Numbered from the stretch's first letter, positions 9,058-19,709 are shown. The stretch: DNA of 64,000 bases from Lonsdalea britannica (GCF_002111595.1 NZ_LUTN01000002.1:265044-329043), one strand, 5' to 3'. Notes: generated by a model from the sequence alone, not told the origin. Numbers and translations: made by a program.

Positions 9058-11736
9058 TTACGATTTACCACTTTTGCGCTTTTTAGCGGGCGCTTTTGTT
9101 TGTTCAACGGCCGGGGCCGCGTCGTCTTGTTCTGAGAACGTGCGGCCATAATAACTATCCAGCAGAATTTGCTTCACTTCGACAATCAGCGGGAAGCGTG
9201 GGTTTGCTCCAGTGCACTGGTCGTCCAGAGCATCTTCAGACAGCTTATCCACTTTGGCCAGGAAGTCAGCTTCCTGAACGCCCGCTTCACGAATAGAAGC
9301 AGGAATACCCAGCTCTTTCTTCAGCGACTCCAACCAGCCCAGCAGCTTCTCAATTTTCTGCGCCGTCCGGTCGCCTGCTGCGCTCAGACCCAGATGATCG
9401 GCAATCTCAGCATAGCGACGACGTGCCTGCGGGCGGTCATACTGACTGAACGCCGTCTGCTTGGTCGGTACGTCATTCGCGTTATAACGAATAACGTTGC
9501 AGATCAACAGGGCGTTGGCTAGGCCGTGTGGAATATGGAACTCTGACCCTAACTTATGAGCCATGGAGTGGCATACGCCGAGGAAGGCGTTAGCAAATGC
9601 GATACCGGCGATAGTGGCGGCGTTATGCACACGCTCACGGGCAACCGGATTCTTGGCGCCTTCGTGGTAGCTTGCCGGCAGATTGTCTTTCAGCAGTTTC
9701 AATGCCTGCAAGGCCTGACCATCCGAGTATTCGTTAGCCAGTACGGAAACATAGGCTTCCAGCGCATGTGTTACCGCATCCAGACCGCCGAATGCACACA
9801 GCGATTTCGGCATATTCATCACAAGATTGGCATCGATGATGGCCATGTCCGGCGTCAACGCATAGTCTGCCAGTGGGTATTTTTGACCTGTCGCATCGTC
9901 GATGACGACGGCGAACGGCGTCACTTCTGAACCGGTACCGGAAGTGGTCGTAATCGCCACCATCTTCGCTTTGACCCCCATTTTGGGGAATTTATAGATG
10001 CGTTTGCGAATATCCATAAAGCGCAGAGCCAGGTCCGCGAAGTGTGCGTCTGGATGTTCATATAGTACCCACATGATTTTCGCCGCATCCATCGGGGAAC
10101 CCCCACCCAGCGCGATAATCACATCAGGATTGAATACGTTCATCTTCTCCACGCCGCGTCGTACAACGCTCAGGGTGGGGTCGGCTTCCACTTCAAAGAA
10201 CACGTCCACTTCCATGCCATGGCGTTTCAGCACGCTGGTGACCTGATCGACGTAGCCATTGTTGAACAAGAACGGGTCTGTGACGATGAAAGCGCGCTTG
10301 GCGCCTTCCGTCGCGATTTCTTCAAGCGCCAGCGGCAAAGCCCCCCGGCGGAAATAGATAGATTTGGGAATTTTGTGCCACAACATATTTTCAGCTCGCT
10401 TCGCTACCGTTTTACGGTTGATCAGGTGTTTCGGCCCGACGTTTTCTGAAATCGAGTTACCGCCCCATGAGCCACAGCCCAGCGTCAATGACGGCGCCAG
10501 TTTGAAGTTGTACAAATCACCGATCCCGCCATGAGATGCCGGGGTGTTGATCAGAATACGCGAGGTCTTCATTTTGTCGCCGAAGGTATCAATGCGCGCT
10601 TTTTCGTTGTCCTGATCGGTATAAAGGCAGGAGGTATGGCCGATACCGCCCATCGCGACCAGTTGCTCCGCTTTCGCTACCGCATCGTCAAAGTCTTTCG
10701 CGCGGTACATCGCCAGTGTCGGAGACAGTTTTTCGTGTGCAAACGGTTCAGATTCATCAATTTTACTGACTTCGCCGATCAACACTTTGGTTTTTGCCGG
10801 CACGGTGATGCCAGCCAGTTTAGCGATATCTGCAGCTGGCTGACCGACGATTGCGGCGTTCAGCGCGCCGTTTTTCAACAGGACGCCCTGAACGGCCGTC
10901 AGCTCCTGACCTTGCAGTAAATAGCCCCCATGGGAGGCGAAACGTTCACGTACGGCGTCATAGACGTCATCCACGACGACGACGGACTGCTCCGACGCGC
11001 AAATCACACCGTTATCGAAGGTTTTGGACATGAGGATGGAAGCCACCGCACGTTTGATATCCGCGGTTTCGTCAATTACGACCGGCGTATTGCCTGCGCC
11101 GACGCCGATAGCCGGTTTACCGGAACTGTAGGCTGCTTTCACCATGCCGGGACCGCCTGTCGCCAGGATCAGATTGATATCCGGATGGTGCATTAATTGA
11201 TTAGACAGCTCGACGGAAGGCGCATCGATCCAGCCAATAATGTCTTTCGGCGCGCCCGCCGCAATGGCGGCTTGCAGCACGATATCCGCCGCTTTATTCG
11301 TGGCGTCTTTGGCGCGTGGGTGAGGGGAGAATATGATGCCGTTACGGGTTTTAAGACTGATTAATGCTTTAAAAATCGCCGTGGAGGTCGGGTTGGTCGT
11401 GGGGACGATACCGCAGATTAGACCGATAGGTTCTGCAATGGTGATGGTACCGAAAGCATCGTCGACGGACAGAACGCCACAGGTTTTTTCATCCTTGTAG
11501 GCATTGTAGATATATTCGGAGGCAAAATGGTTTTTAATCACTTTATCTTCGACAATCCCCATGCCTGATTCGGCAACGGCCATTTTCGCCAGAGGGATAC
11601 GGGCATCTGCGGCAGCCAGAGCGGCAGCACGGAAAATGGTATCCACTTGCTCTTGTGAAAAGCTGGCAAACTTGCGCTGAGCGTGTTTTACACGTTCAAC
11701 CAGTGCGTTAAGTTCTGCCACATTGGTTACGGCCAT
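9058..11736 (-). CDS. adhE: Bifunctional acetaldehyde-CoA/alcohol dehydrogenase
   Basis: AdhE reduces acetyl-CoA to ethanol in two NADH-dependent steps during fermentation and assembles into spirosomes. The 892-residue protein joins an N-terminal aldehyde dehydrogenase (about 1-440; the catalytic Cys is in the GVICASEQS motif near residue 245) to a C-terminal iron-dependent alcohol dehydrogenase. The latter shows GGGSPMDAAK, the TTSGTGSEVTPFAV motif and metal-ligand histidines in GLDAVTHALEAY and CHSMAHKLG. The C-terminus is Lys- and Ala-rich (APAKKRKSGKS). The ATG is preceded by AGGAG. Confidence 0.97.
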   Translation of the reverse strand: MAVTNVAELNALVERVKHAQRKFASFSQEQVDTIFRAAALAAADARIPLAKMAVAESGMGIVEDKVIKNHFASEYIYNAYKDEKTCGVLSVDDAFGTITIAEPIGLICGIVPTTNPTSTAIFKALISLKTRNGIIFSPHPRAKDATNKAADIVLQAAIAAGAPKDIIGWIDAPSVELSNQLMHHPDINLILATGGPGMVKAAYSSGKPAIGVGAGNTPVVIDETADIKRAVASILMSKTFDNGVICASEQSVVVVDDVYDAVRERFASHGGYLLQGQELTAVQGVLLKNGALNAAIVGQPAADIAKLAGITVPAKTKVLIGEVSKIDESEPFAHEKLSPTLAMYRAKDFDDAVAKAEQLVAMGGIGHTSCLYTDQDNEKARIDTFGDKMKTSRILINTPASHGGIGDLYNFKLAPSLTLGCGSWGGNSISENVGPKHLINRKTVAKRAENMLWHKIPKSIYFRRGALPLALEEIATEGAKRAFIVTDPFLFNNGYVDQVTSVLKRHGMEVDVFFEVEADPTLSVVRRGVEKMNVFNPDVIIALGGGSPMDAAKIMWVLYEHPDAHFADLALRFMDIRKRIYKFPKMGVKAKMVAITTTSGTGSEVTPFAVVIDDATGQKYPLADYALTPDMAIIDANLVMNMPKSLCAFGGLDAVTHALEAYVSVLANEYSDGQALQALKLLKDNLPASYHEGAKNPVARERVHNAATIAGIAFANAFLGVCHSMAHKLGSEFHIPHGLANALLICNVIRYNANDVPTKQTAFSQYDRPQARRRYAEIADHLGLSAAGDRTAQKIEKLLGWLESLKKELGIPASIREAGVQEADFLAKVDKLSEDALDDQCTGANPRFPLIVEVKQILLDSYYGRTFSEQDDAAPAVEQTKAPAKKRKSGKS

Positions 11737-12276
11737 AATGATCTCCTGTAATTATTCAAACTCTTTCAGTCAATAGTTGCCGCTTAACGGGCAGTCACGT
11801 CTGTCGACATGCTGGTATTACGGGGGGCAATGCCGTGGCATCTGTCCGCGCCCCATTGACTCAAAGAGCTCGCGCTATACTCATTACCGAAGTCAACACG
11901 GGTCGTTGTTGGCTGCTGCTCTGCTACCCCCCATGGGGGGCTGAAGCCAAATACTTTTTTGGCTATTTATTCTGTGGGTCTCGTTTTAGCGATTGCGATC
12001 AGACTACAGGGTTATCAATCGTCTTTTTGTGATCCTGGTCCAATATTTTACCGGCTGACTCCATTCAGCTTATTTTGATTGATAGTTAAAACCAATCAAA
12101 ATCAGGTCATTTCGAAAAGTTAACGTTTTTGGTTGAAAAGTGTATTTACCTGTTTATTTTACTTACATAGAAAAAAACAGAGGAATATTCGATTATCGAG
12201 AGGGACGTGTCGTCTTATTTTCATTACAATGCGCCCGTAATTCTCTTATCTTCCTGAAGACTGTCTGAGGTGCGGT
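11737..12276. promoter_or_regulatory. adhE–ychE divergent regulatory region
   Basis: This 540-bp region separates two divergent genes; adhE is known in E. coli for a long leader and distant promoter. Two features stand out. One is a perfect palindrome CCCCCCATGGGGGG at 11927-11940. The other is a perfect 10-bp inverted repeat, ATTTTGATTG (12072-12081) and CAATCAAAAT (12093-12102), separated by 11 bases. The repeat centres are about two helical turns apart, which fits a dimeric regulator. No gene is seen. Confidence 0.5.
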
Positions 12277-12279
12277 GTG

Positions 12280-12921
12280 ATGCATTCTGTGCTGGATTTT
12301 TCCAGTTTTATAAAATTTTTCGTCGGCTTATTCGCCCTCGTTAACCCTATCGGCGTTTTACCCGTATTTATAGGGATGACCAGTTATCAGGATAATAATG
12401 AACGAGACAGAACGAATTTAACGGCGAATGTTTCCGTTGTTCTTATTCTCTGGGTCTCCTTATTTTTCGGTGATGGCATTCTGCGGTTGTTCGGTATTTC
12501 CATTGATTCATTTCGTATCGCCGGGGGCATTCTGGTGATGACGATCGCGATGTCGATGATTGGCGGTAAGCTGGGTGAGCATAAACAGAATAAGCAGGAA
12601 AAAACGGAAAACGCCAACCGCGAAAGCGTTGGGGTCGTCCCTTTGGCGCTACCGCTCATGGCGGGACCCGGTGCTATCAGCTCCACCATTGTATGGAGCT
12701 CTCGATATCATGGTTGGCCCAACCTGGTTGGGTTGTCATTAACCATCGCCCTGTTTTCATTTTGTTGTTGGCTATTATTTCGTGCCGCCCCAATGCTTGT
12801 CCGGCTACTGGGGCAAACCGGTATTAACGTCGTCACTCGTATCATGGGCTTATTACTGATGTCGCTCGGTATCGAATTTATTGTGACCGGCCTGAGATCG
12901 ACGTTCCCCGGATTGTTATAA
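12280..12921 (+). CDS. ychE: MarC/YchE family inner-membrane protein
   Basis: This roughly 213-residue polytopic protein has six hydrophobic segments and family motifs FVGLFALVNPIGVLPVFI at the N-terminus, ISIDSFRIAGGILV, and VPLALPLMAGPGAIS. The function of MarC/YchE proteins is not established. A GTG directly precedes the ATG at 12280; GAGGTG lies a few bases upstream and could serve either. It sits between adhE and opp, as in E. coli. Confidence 0.92.
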   Translation: MHSVLDFSSFIKFFVGLFALVNPIGVLPVFIGMTSYQDNNERDRTNLTANVSVVLILWVSLFFGDGILRLFGISIDSFRIAGGILVMTIAMSMIGGKLGEHKQNKQEKTENANRESVGVVPLALPLMAGPGAISSTIVWSSRYHGWPNLVGLSLTIALFSFCCWLLFRAAPMLVRLLGQTGINVVTRIMGLLLMSLGIEFIVTGLRSTFPGLL

Positions 12922-12959
12922 GCGCCGTTTCTATTATCTGATTATTCGATCACTGGACT

Positions 12960-12995
12960 TACCGGCTGTCGCCCATGCGTCAGCCGGTTTTTTAT
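12960..12995 (+). terminator. ychE terminator
   Basis: The stem ACCGGCTG/CAGCCGGT (12961-12968 and 12981-12988) is followed by TTTTTT. It lies about 40 bp after the ychE stop. Confidence 0.88.
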
Positions 12996-13659
12996 ATAAA
13001 AAATATTGATGGTTTATTGAGGCGGAGCGAAACAAATAACGGCATGGATCTTGATGTTAGCGTGCGAGGTTGAGACCGCGCACTCTGTTTTTTGTGATTA
13101 TCCCCACAGTCATTGACGAATGATTATCAAAAGTGACACGCTGAGCTCTGTAGGAGCAAATGCGTGAATCAGTAATAACAACTTCTTATGGTAGGTTGAT
13201 ATCCTGTTTTACATAAAAAATAACCTACATAACGCTATAATTTTAATGTGATGACGGAAGGCTTTGTTCATATTTTCCGCAGAGTTTTCTCACAATAGAA
13301 AATTAAGTAACAGCACGTGAATTCTATTGGCGTAGCGTCATTCTTTTGCTAGCGTCGGCTTGATTAGGTGTTTAATCATTACTAAAGGTAAGTTAATTTA
13401 AACTTACCATGCCGTTTCTCTTCAGCCATTTTTCTCAGGGGATAGCGAGACGCTGCGTTTCTCTGTAAACGGCGAGGTTAGGGTAGACGCATGACTGAGA
13501 CTCGATGAGCCTGATTTCATTGCTGGGGAACGCATTGTGTTCCTTAATGATGAAAACGATAGGGGCAGCACGTGGCGACCATCAGACTCGTTCCCTGAAA
13601 GCGCCGCGTGGTGGGTCGACGTCGTGCAATAAAAAAGCACAACAGGAGCATAATCAACA
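12996..13659 (+). promoter_or_regulatory. oppA upstream region with GcvB-type target
   Basis: About 660 bp precede oppA with no credible gene. Just before oppA, CACAACA (13638-13644) overlaps the ribosome-binding site CAGGAG (13643-13648). This is the pairing sequence recognised by the GU-rich R1 region of the small RNA GcvB, a known repressor of oppA in enterobacteria. The gcvB gene itself is not in the window. Long AT-rich stretches suggest additional control, but I cannot name a site. Confidence 0.55.
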
Positions 13660-15297
13660 ATGGCAAAACTCAGATTTCAACCGCGGCGGTTCATGACGGC
13701 ACTGGGCATGTTTAGCGCAGCAGTATCGATGTCGAGCTGGGCTGCCGTGGTCCCGCCCGGTGTGCAGCTGGCGGATAAACAGGAGCTGGTGCGAAATAAC
13801 GGCGCAGAAGTTGCGTCGCTGGACCCGCATAAAATCGAAGGCGTACCGGAAACCAATGTGTCGCGCGATCTGTTGGAAGGGCTGGTCAACACCGACCCCG
13901 ACGGGAAGATCATTCCTGGCGTGGCGGAAAGCTGGGATAACCAGAATTTTACGGTCTGGACCTTCCATCTGCGTAAAGATGCCCGTTGGTCTAATGGCGA
14001 TCCGGTGACCGCAGACGATTTTGTATATAGTTGGCGGCGAGTGACCGATCCAAAAACGGCTTCTCCCTATGCCTCTTACCTGCAATTCGGCCATATCGTG
14101 AATATTGACGATGTGGTGGCCGGTAAAAAAGCCACCGATACGTTGGGCATTAAGGCGCTAGACGATCACACGCTACAGGTCACATTAAGTCAGCCGGTCC
14201 CTTATTTCTATAAATTGCTGGTCTATCCGGCGACCTTCCCGGTATATAAAAAAGCCGTCGAAAAATTCGGCGAAAAATGGACGCAGCCTGCAAACTGGGT
14301 CGGTAACGGTGCCTATAAGCTGAAAGAGTGGGTGGTCAATGAGAAACTTGTGCTTGAGAGAAACCCCAATTATTGGGACAACGCGCATACCGTCATCAAC
14401 AAAGTCGTTTACCTGCCTATCACTTCGGAAGTGACCGACGTCAATCGCTATCGCAGCGGTGAAATCGACATGACCTATAATTACCTTCCGATCGAATTGT
14501 TCCAAAAATTAAAAAAAGAGATCCCGAGCGAAGTTCACGCCGATCCTTATCTGTGCACCTATTATTTCGAAATCAATAATCAGAAAGCGCCGTTTAATGA
14601 TGTCAGAGTGCGCAACGCGCTGCGTCTGGGACTCGATCAGGACATCCTGACCAACAAGGTAAAAAATCAGGGCGATACGCCAGCCTTTGGTTACACCCCG
14701 CCATATATTGATGGTATGGCCGTGTTGAAACCGGAGTGGGCAAGCTGGTCTCAGCAGAAACGTAACGAAGAAGCGAAAAGATTATTGGCCGAGGCCGGCT
14801 ACAGCGCGGAAAAACCGCTGACTTTGACACTCCTGTACAACACCTCCGATTTACATAAAAAGATGTCGATTGCGGCGGCGTCAATCTGGAAAAGCAATAT
14901 CGGCGTCAATGTAAAACTGGAAAATCAGGAATGGAAAACCTTCCTGGATAATCGACATCAGGGCAATTACGACCTGGCGCGGGGCGGATGGTGTGCGGAT
15001 TACAACGAGCCGTCCGGCTTTTTGAATAGCATGGTCTCTAACAGCAGTAGTAATACCTCGCACTATAACAGTCCGCGGTTTGACCAATTGATGGATAAAG
15101 CGCTGGCGGCAAAAACCGATGCTGAACGAGCCGCACTTTATCAGCAGGCGGAAGCGCAGCTGGATAAGGATGCGACGATCGCGCCAATTTATTATTACGC
15201 CAATTTGCGGTTGGTTAAACCGTACGTCGGCGGATTGACCGGGAAAGATCCGCTGGACTACGTAAAAGTCAAAGATCTTTACATTATCAAACAATAA
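13660..15297 (+). CDS. oppA: Periplasmic oligopeptide-binding protein
   Basis: OppA captures di- to pentapeptides, including cell-wall peptides, for the OppBCDF importer. The 545-residue protein has a signal peptide (cleavage expected after about residue 28, ...AVSMSSWAA) and SBP_bac_5 family motifs such as LDPHKIEGVPETNVSRDL and YRWLSNGDPVTADDF-like text (DARWSNGDPVTADDFVYSW). No lipobox Cys is present, so it is soluble periplasmic. The ribosome-binding site CAGGAG overlaps a GcvB-like target. Confidence 0.97.
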   Translation: MAKLRFQPRRFMTALGMFSAAVSMSSWAAVVPPGVQLADKQELVRNNGAEVASLDPHKIEGVPETNVSRDLLEGLVNTDPDGKIIPGVAESWDNQNFTVWTFHLRKDARWSNGDPVTADDFVYSWRRVTDPKTASPYASYLQFGHIVNIDDVVAGKKATDTLGIKALDDHTLQVTLSQPVPYFYKLLVYPATFPVYKKAVEKFGEKWTQPANWVGNGAYKLKEWVVNEKLVLERNPNYWDNAHTVINKVVYLPITSEVTDVNRYRSGEIDMTYNYLPIELFQKLKKEIPSEVHADPYLCTYYFEINNQKAPFNDVRVRNALRLGLDQDILTNKVKNQGDTPAFGYTPPYIDGMAVLKPEWASWSQQKRNEEAKRLLAEAGYSAEKPLTLTLLYNTSDLHKKMSIAAASIWKSNIGVNVKLENQEWKTFLDNRHQGNYDLARGGWCADYNEPSGFLNSMVSNSSSNTSHYNSPRFDQLMDKALAAKTDAERAALYQQAEAQLDKDATIAPIYYYANLRLVKPYVGGLTGKDPLDYVKVKDLYIIKQ

Positions 15298-15303
15298 GCT
15301 CAT

Positions 15304-15331
15304 TGCTGCCGCGCCAGCACGGGCGGCAGCC
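15304..15331 (+). other. oppA–oppB intercistronic hairpin
   Basis: GCTGCCGC (15305-15312) pairs with GCGGCAGC (15323-15330). No T-run follows at once. It probably protects the oppA message 3' end or limits read-through, explaining high OppA relative to the permease. Confidence 0.6.
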
Positions 15332-15380
15332 TTGCAATAATAAAAACCGCTTTTTTTGACCGGTTTGATAGGTAAGGCCC

Positions 15381-16301
15381 ATGCTTAAATTTATTTTTCG
15401 TCGGTGTCTGGAAGCGATACCGACACTCTTCGTACTCATCACCCTCTCTTTCTTCATGATGCGGCTTGCCCCCGGCAGTCCTTTTACCGGCGAGCGCAAT
15501 CTCCCGCCGGAAGTCATGGCCAATATCGAGGCCAAATACCATCTGAACGATCCTATTCTCACGCAGTATGGGCACTATTTAGTGCAGCTCGCGCACGGGG
15601 ATTTCGGACCCTCGTTCAAATACAAAGACTATTCGGTGAACGATCTGGTGCTACGCGCCTTTCCTGTATCAGCCAAACTTGGCGCCGCTGCGTTTCTGCT
15701 GGCTATCATTTTGGGCGTATCCGCGGGCGTGGTGGCGGCGTTAAACCAGAACGGGAAATGGGACTTTACGGTGATGGGATTTGCGATGACGGGCGTGGTG
15801 ATCCCGAGCTTTGTCGTCGCGCCGCTACTGGTATTGGTCTTCGCGATCATACTGAAATGGCTGCCTGGCGGTGGCTGGAATGGCGGGGCGCCCAGATACA
15901 TTATTTTGCCGATGGTCGCGCTTTCGCTCTCTTATATCGCCAGTATTGCCCGCATCACACGCGGTTCCATGATCGAAGTGTTGCATTCCAACTTTATTCG
16001 TACCGCGCGCGCTAAAGGATTGCCGATGCGCAAGATTATCCTGCGCCACGCGCTGAAACCGGCGCTGTTGCCGGTGTTGTCTTACATGGGGCCCGCCTTC
16101 GTCGGCATCATCACGGGATCGATGGTCATAGAGACTATTTTCGGCCTGCCGGGTATTGGCCAACTGTTCGTCAATGGCGCGCAGAACCGAGACTACTCGC
16201 TAGTGTTGAGCCTGACCATTTTGGTCGGGGCGCTAACCATTTTGTTTAACGCGATTATTGACGTGCTGTACGCGGTAATCGACCCCAAAATTCGCTATTA
16301 A
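15381..16301 (+). CDS. oppB: Oligopeptide ABC transporter permease OppB
   Basis: This 306-residue inner-membrane permease has six predicted transmembrane segments. The EAA loop that contacts the ATPases is visible (TARAKGLPMRKIILRHALKPALLPVL). Start ATG with AAGG upstream. It is the first of four tightly spaced permease/ATPase genes (12-bp gap to oppC). Confidence 0.96.
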   Translation: MLKFIFRRCLEAIPTLFVLITLSFFMMRLAPGSPFTGERNLPPEVMANIEAKYHLNDPILTQYGHYLVQLAHGDFGPSFKYKDYSVNDLVLRAFPVSAKLGAAAFLLAIILGVSAGVVAALNQNGKWDFTVMGFAMTGVVIPSFVVAPLLVLVFAIILKWLPGGGWNGGAPRYIILPMVALSLSYIASIARITRGSMIEVLHSNFIRTARAKGLPMRKIILRHALKPALLPVLSYMGPAFVGIITGSMVIETIFGLPGIGQLFVNGAQNRDYSLVLSLTILVGALTILFNAIIDVLYAVIDPKIRY

Positions 16302-16313
16302 GTCGAGGCGCAG

Positions 16314-17222
16314 ATGTTTTGGAATAAAAAAAATCGTGATGCGTTGGACCGCTTTAGCGAACAGCTGGATGTGGAAGGCCGCAGTCTGTGGCAGGACGCC
16401 CGTCGCCGTTTCATACATAACCGCGCGGCGCTGACGAGCCTTCTGTTACTGTTATTAATCACGCTGTTTGTTGCGATCGCGCCGCAATTTTCTTCGTTTG
16501 ATTATGCCGATACGGATTGGAACATGATGTCGGCCGCGCCGGATAGGGCGAGTGGACACTATTTCGGCACGGACTCTTCAGGACGCGATTTGCTGGTACG
16601 CGTGGCCGTGGGCGGTCGGGTATCGCTGATGGTGGGCGTGGCTGCGGCGTTAGTGGCGGTCGTGGTAGGCACGTTGTATGGCGCGTTGTCCGGTTACATG
16701 GGCGGGGCGGTCGACTCGATCATGATGCGTATTCTGGAAATTCTGAACTCATTTCCTTTTATGTTTTTCGTGATTCTTCTGGTGACGTTTTTTGGGCAGA
16801 ACATGCTCTTGATTTTTGTCGCCATCGGCATGGTGTCGTGGCTGGACATGGCGCGCATTGTCCGGGGGCAGACGCTAAGTCTCAAGCGCAAAGAGTTTAT
16901 CGAGGCTGCGTTGGTCGGCGGCGTGTCGACACGCGGCATCGTCCTCAGACACATCGTCCCGAACGTGTTGGGCGTGGTTGTGGTATATGCCTCGTTGCTG
17001 GTTCCTAGCATGATCCTGTTTGAATCCTTCCTGAGTTTTTTGGGGTTGGGCACGCAAGAACCCATGAGCAGTTGGGGCGCGCTCTTGAACGATGGCGCCA
17101 ACTCGATGGAAGTGGCGCCTTGGTTGTTGTTCTACCCGGCGGGTTTCCTGGTGGTGACGCTGTTCTGTTTCAACTTTATCGGCGATGGCTTACGTGACGC
17201 CCTCGATCCGAAAGACCGCTGA
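16314..17222 (+). CDS. oppC: Oligopeptide ABC transporter permease OppC
   Basis: OppC (302 residues) is the second permease half. It has the N-terminal OppC segment ([25 protein letters not shown]), the [21 protein letters not shown] motif typical of the family, and the EAA loop [31 protein letters not shown] precedes the start, and oppD follows after 11 bp. Confidence 0.96.
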   Translation: MFWNKKNRDALDRFSEQLDVEGRSLWQDARRRFIHNRAALTSLLLLLLITLFVAIAPQFSSFDYADTDWNMMSAAPDRASGHYFGTDSSGRDLLVRVAVGGRVSLMVGVAAALVAVVVGTLYGALSGYMGGAVDSIMMRILEILNSFPFMFFVILLVTFFGQNMLLIFVAIGMVSWLDMARIVRGQTLSLKRKEFIEAALVGGVSTRGIVLRHIVPNVLGVVVVYASLLVPSMILFESFLSFLGLGTQEPMSSWGALLNDGANSMEVAPWLLFYPAGFLVVTLFCFNFIGDGLRDALDPKDR

Positions 17223-17233
17223 GGAGAGGCGAG

Positions 17234-18226
17234 ATGATAACAACGACACAATCCCGCGAACCGCTGCTCAGCGTCAACGACCTGCGGGTCGTCTTTAATA
17301 CGCCGGATGGCGCGGCCACGGCGGTGAATGACCTGAACTTCTCGCTCCATGCGGGCGAAACGCTGGGCATCGTGGGCGAATCGGGTTCCGGAAAGTCGCA
17401 GACAGCGTTTGCGCTGATGGGGCTACTGGCGGCTAATGGGAAAGTGAGTGGCTCCGCGTGCTTCGACGGACGCGAGATACTCAACCTACCAGAATCTCAG
17501 CTTAATCGTCTGCGTGCCCAGGAGATCGCCATGATTTTTCAGGACCCGATGACATCCCTGAATCCTTACATGCGCGTAGGCGAGCAGCTGATGGAAGTCC
17601 TGATGTTGCACAAAAAACTGAGTAAACATGATGCTTTCGCCCAGTCAGTGCAGATGCTGGATGCGGTGAAAATGCCGGAAGCGAAAAAGCGGATGCGTAT
17701 GTTTCCGCATGAGTTTTCCGGAGGAATGCGTCAACGCGTCATGATTGCCATGGCCCTGTTGTGCCGGCCCAAACTGCTGATCGCCGATGAGCCCACGACG
17801 GCGCTGGACGTGACCGTGCAGGCGCAGATCATGACGCTGCTCGGCGAGCTACAGCAAGAGTTCAATACGGCCATTATTATGATCACGCATGATCTTGGCG
17901 TGGTCGCGGGGATCTGCGACAAAGTGCTGGTAATGTACGCTGGACGCACAATGGAATACGGGTCCGCGCGCGATATTTTTTACACGCCGACGCACCCATA
18001 TTCGATCGGGCTGTTGAATGCGGTGCCGCGGCTGGATGTCGAGAATGACGTGTTGGCGACGATCCCCGGTAATCCGCCAAACTTACTGCGATTGCCGTTG
18101 GGATGTCCTTTCCAACCGCGTTGTCCGTACTCCTTGCCGGAGTGCGAGCAGACGCCCGTGTTGACCGAGTTTGAAGAGGGGCGGATGCGCGCCTGCTTCC
18201 GTCGTGTCGAGGAGGTGACGCTATGA
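17234..18226 (+). CDS. oppD: Oligopeptide ABC transporter ATPase OppD
   Basis: This 330-residue ATPase shows Walker [10 protein letters not shown], signature FSGGMRQRV, Walker [13 protein letters not shown] and the switch His in ITHDLG. The C-terminal oligopeptide extension contains the Cys cluster [15 protein letters not shown] that binds iron-sulfur in related transporters. Its 3' end overlaps oppF by four bases (ATGA), indicating coupled translation. Confidence 0.96.
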   Translation: MITTTQSREPLLSVNDLRVVFNTPDGAATAVNDLNFSLHAGETLGIVGESGSGKSQTAFALMGLLAANGKVSGSACFDGREILNLPESQLNRLRAQEIAMIFQDPMTSLNPYMRVGEQLMEVLMLHKKLSKHDAFAQSVQMLDAVKMPEAKKRMRMFPHEFSGGMRQRVMIAMALLCRPKLLIADEPTTALDVTVQAQIMTLLGELQQEFNTAIIMITHDLGVVAGICDKVLVMYAGRTMEYGSARDIFYTPTHPYSIGLLNAVPRLDVENDVLATIPGNPPNLLRLPLGCPFQPRCPYSLPECEQTPVLTEFEEGRMRACFRRVEEVTL

Positions 18227-19227
18227 GTTCAATAGGACAACGCAAGACGCTGCTTGAGGTCGATGACCTGAAAGTCCATTTCGATGTGCGCAGCGAAAAA
18301 CAGTGGTTCTGGCAGCCGCCTCAGAAATTAAAAGCGGTCGACGGCGTCTCTTTCCGTCTTTATGAAGGAGAAACTTTAGGGATCGTCGGCGAGTCCGGCT
18401 GCGGCAAATCAACATTGGCGCGGGCCATCATTGGGCTGGTCAAAGCCAGCGGCGGCAGAATCAGCTGGTTGGGGCAGGATCTGCAGGGATTCAACGACAA
18501 ACAATGGCACGATGTGCGTAGCGATATCCAGATGATATTTCAGGACCCGTTGGCGTCGCTGAATCCTCGGATGACGGTAGGTGAAATCATCGCGGAACCG
18601 CTTAAAACCTATCGTCCGGCGCTTTCCCGTGCCGACGTCAAAGAGCGGGTCAAGACGATGATGAAAAAAGTCGGACTTCTGCCGAGTCACATCAACCGCT
18701 ACCCGCATGAGTTTTCCGGCGGCCAATGCCAACGCATCGGCATCGCTCGGGCGCTGATTTTGCAGCCCAAGCTGATTATCTGCGACGAGCCGGTTTCCGC
18801 GCTGGATGTGTCTATACAAGCTCAGGTGGTAAATCTGTTGCAGCAGTTGCAGCGGGAAATGGGGCTGGCGCTAATCTTCATCGCTCATGACCTGTCGGTC
18901 GTGAAGCATATTTCCGATCGTGTTCTGGTCATGTATTTGGGACATGCGGTGGAGCTGGGCACAGACAGCGCGCTATATCGCAATCCGCTGCATCCCTACA
19001 CTCGGGCACTGATGTCGGCCGTGCCGATCCCGGATCCGGACAAAGAGCGCAACAAGCAGATTCAATTGCTGGAAGGGGATCTTCCTTCCCCCATCAACCC
19101 GCCGTCGGGCTGCGTATTCTGTACGCGCTGTCCGATCGTCGGCCCCGAGTGCAGCCAAACGCGTCCGCAATTAGAAGGCGGAATTGAGCACGCGGTCTCG
19201 TGTCTTAAAGTCTCGCCTTTGTCGTAA
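18223..19227 (+). CDS. oppF: Oligopeptide ABC transporter ATPase OppF
   Basis: The second, partner ATPase has 334 residues: Walker [10 protein letters not shown], signature [15 protein letters not shown], Walker [13 protein letters not shown] and switch IAHDLS. A C-terminal Cys cluster ([15 protein letters not shown]) matches that of OppD. It starts within the last codon of oppD. Confidence 0.96.
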   Translation: MSSIGQRKTLLEVDDLKVHFDVRSEKQWFWQPPQKLKAVDGVSFRLYEGETLGIVGESGCGKSTLARAIIGLVKASGGRISWLGQDLQGFNDKQWHDVRSDIQMIFQDPLASLNPRMTVGEIIAEPLKTYRPALSRADVKERVKTMMKKVGLLPSHINRYPHEFSGGQCQRIGIARALILQPKLIICDEPVSALDVSIQAQVVNLLQQLQREMGLALIFIAHDLSVVKHISDRVLVMYLGHAVELGTDSALYRNPLHPYTRALMSAVPIPDPDKERNKQIQLLEGDLPSPINPPSGCVFCTRCPIVGPECSQTRPQLEGGIEHAVSCLKVSPLS

Positions 19228-19255
19228 TTCAAGGTTGTACGGTCGCGTTTGTACC

Positions 19256-19283
19256 AGCCTCTCCCTGTTGGCAGGGAGAGGCT
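19256..19283. terminator. Hairpin downstream of oppF
   Basis: A perfect 12-bp stem AGCCTCTCCCTG/CAGGGAGAGGCT closes a TTGG loop. No T-run follows on either strand, so it may be a 3'-stabilising or weakly terminating structure at the end of the opp operon. Confidence 0.5.
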
Positions 19284-19385
19284 ATCGCCGCACAGCGCCT
19301 GCTATGTTGCAGAGTAGGAAAGAGGCTTAGCTTGCGGCGACGTTGGCGGCCTGATTCAGGCCGGAGTGACACTGAAAAAGAGGGA

Positions 19386-19709
19386 TTACGCTTTCCACAA
19401 AATGTGGCACAGCTTATGGTCTTTTTCGCGGCAAATCAGCACGCGAGCAAACACATCATTAATTTCCGCGTCTTCGCTTTCGGCCAGGCCGATCACAACT
19501 TCACAGAAAAAGTCCGGATTCAGATCGAAATCGACGTGCTCCTGCCAGTCTTCTGCCGGGTCAAACAGTTCGGCGCCGCCGCGCTCCTCAAACTGCAGGT
19601 TAAACAGCAAGACGTCAGCGGGGTCGAGATTATCCGGGGCTAACTCCAGAAAGATGTCATATGCCTGCTCCAGCGCTTCATCTTCAGTCAGGCGGTTATT
19701 TAAATCCAT
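19386..19709 (-). CDS. yciU: YciU, DUF440 acidic dsDNA-mimic family
   Basis: This 107-residue protein is strikingly acidic (runs such as [19 protein letters not shown]). It matches the YciU/HI1450 family, proposed to mimic double-stranded DNA. The partner is not established. It lies between opp and clsA, the usual place. Confidence 0.92.
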   Translation of the reverse strand: MDLNNRLTEDEALEQAYDIFLELAPDNLDPADVLLFNLQFEERGGAELFDPAEDWQEHVDFDLNPDFFCEVVIGLAESEDAEINDVFARVLICREKDHKLCHILWKA

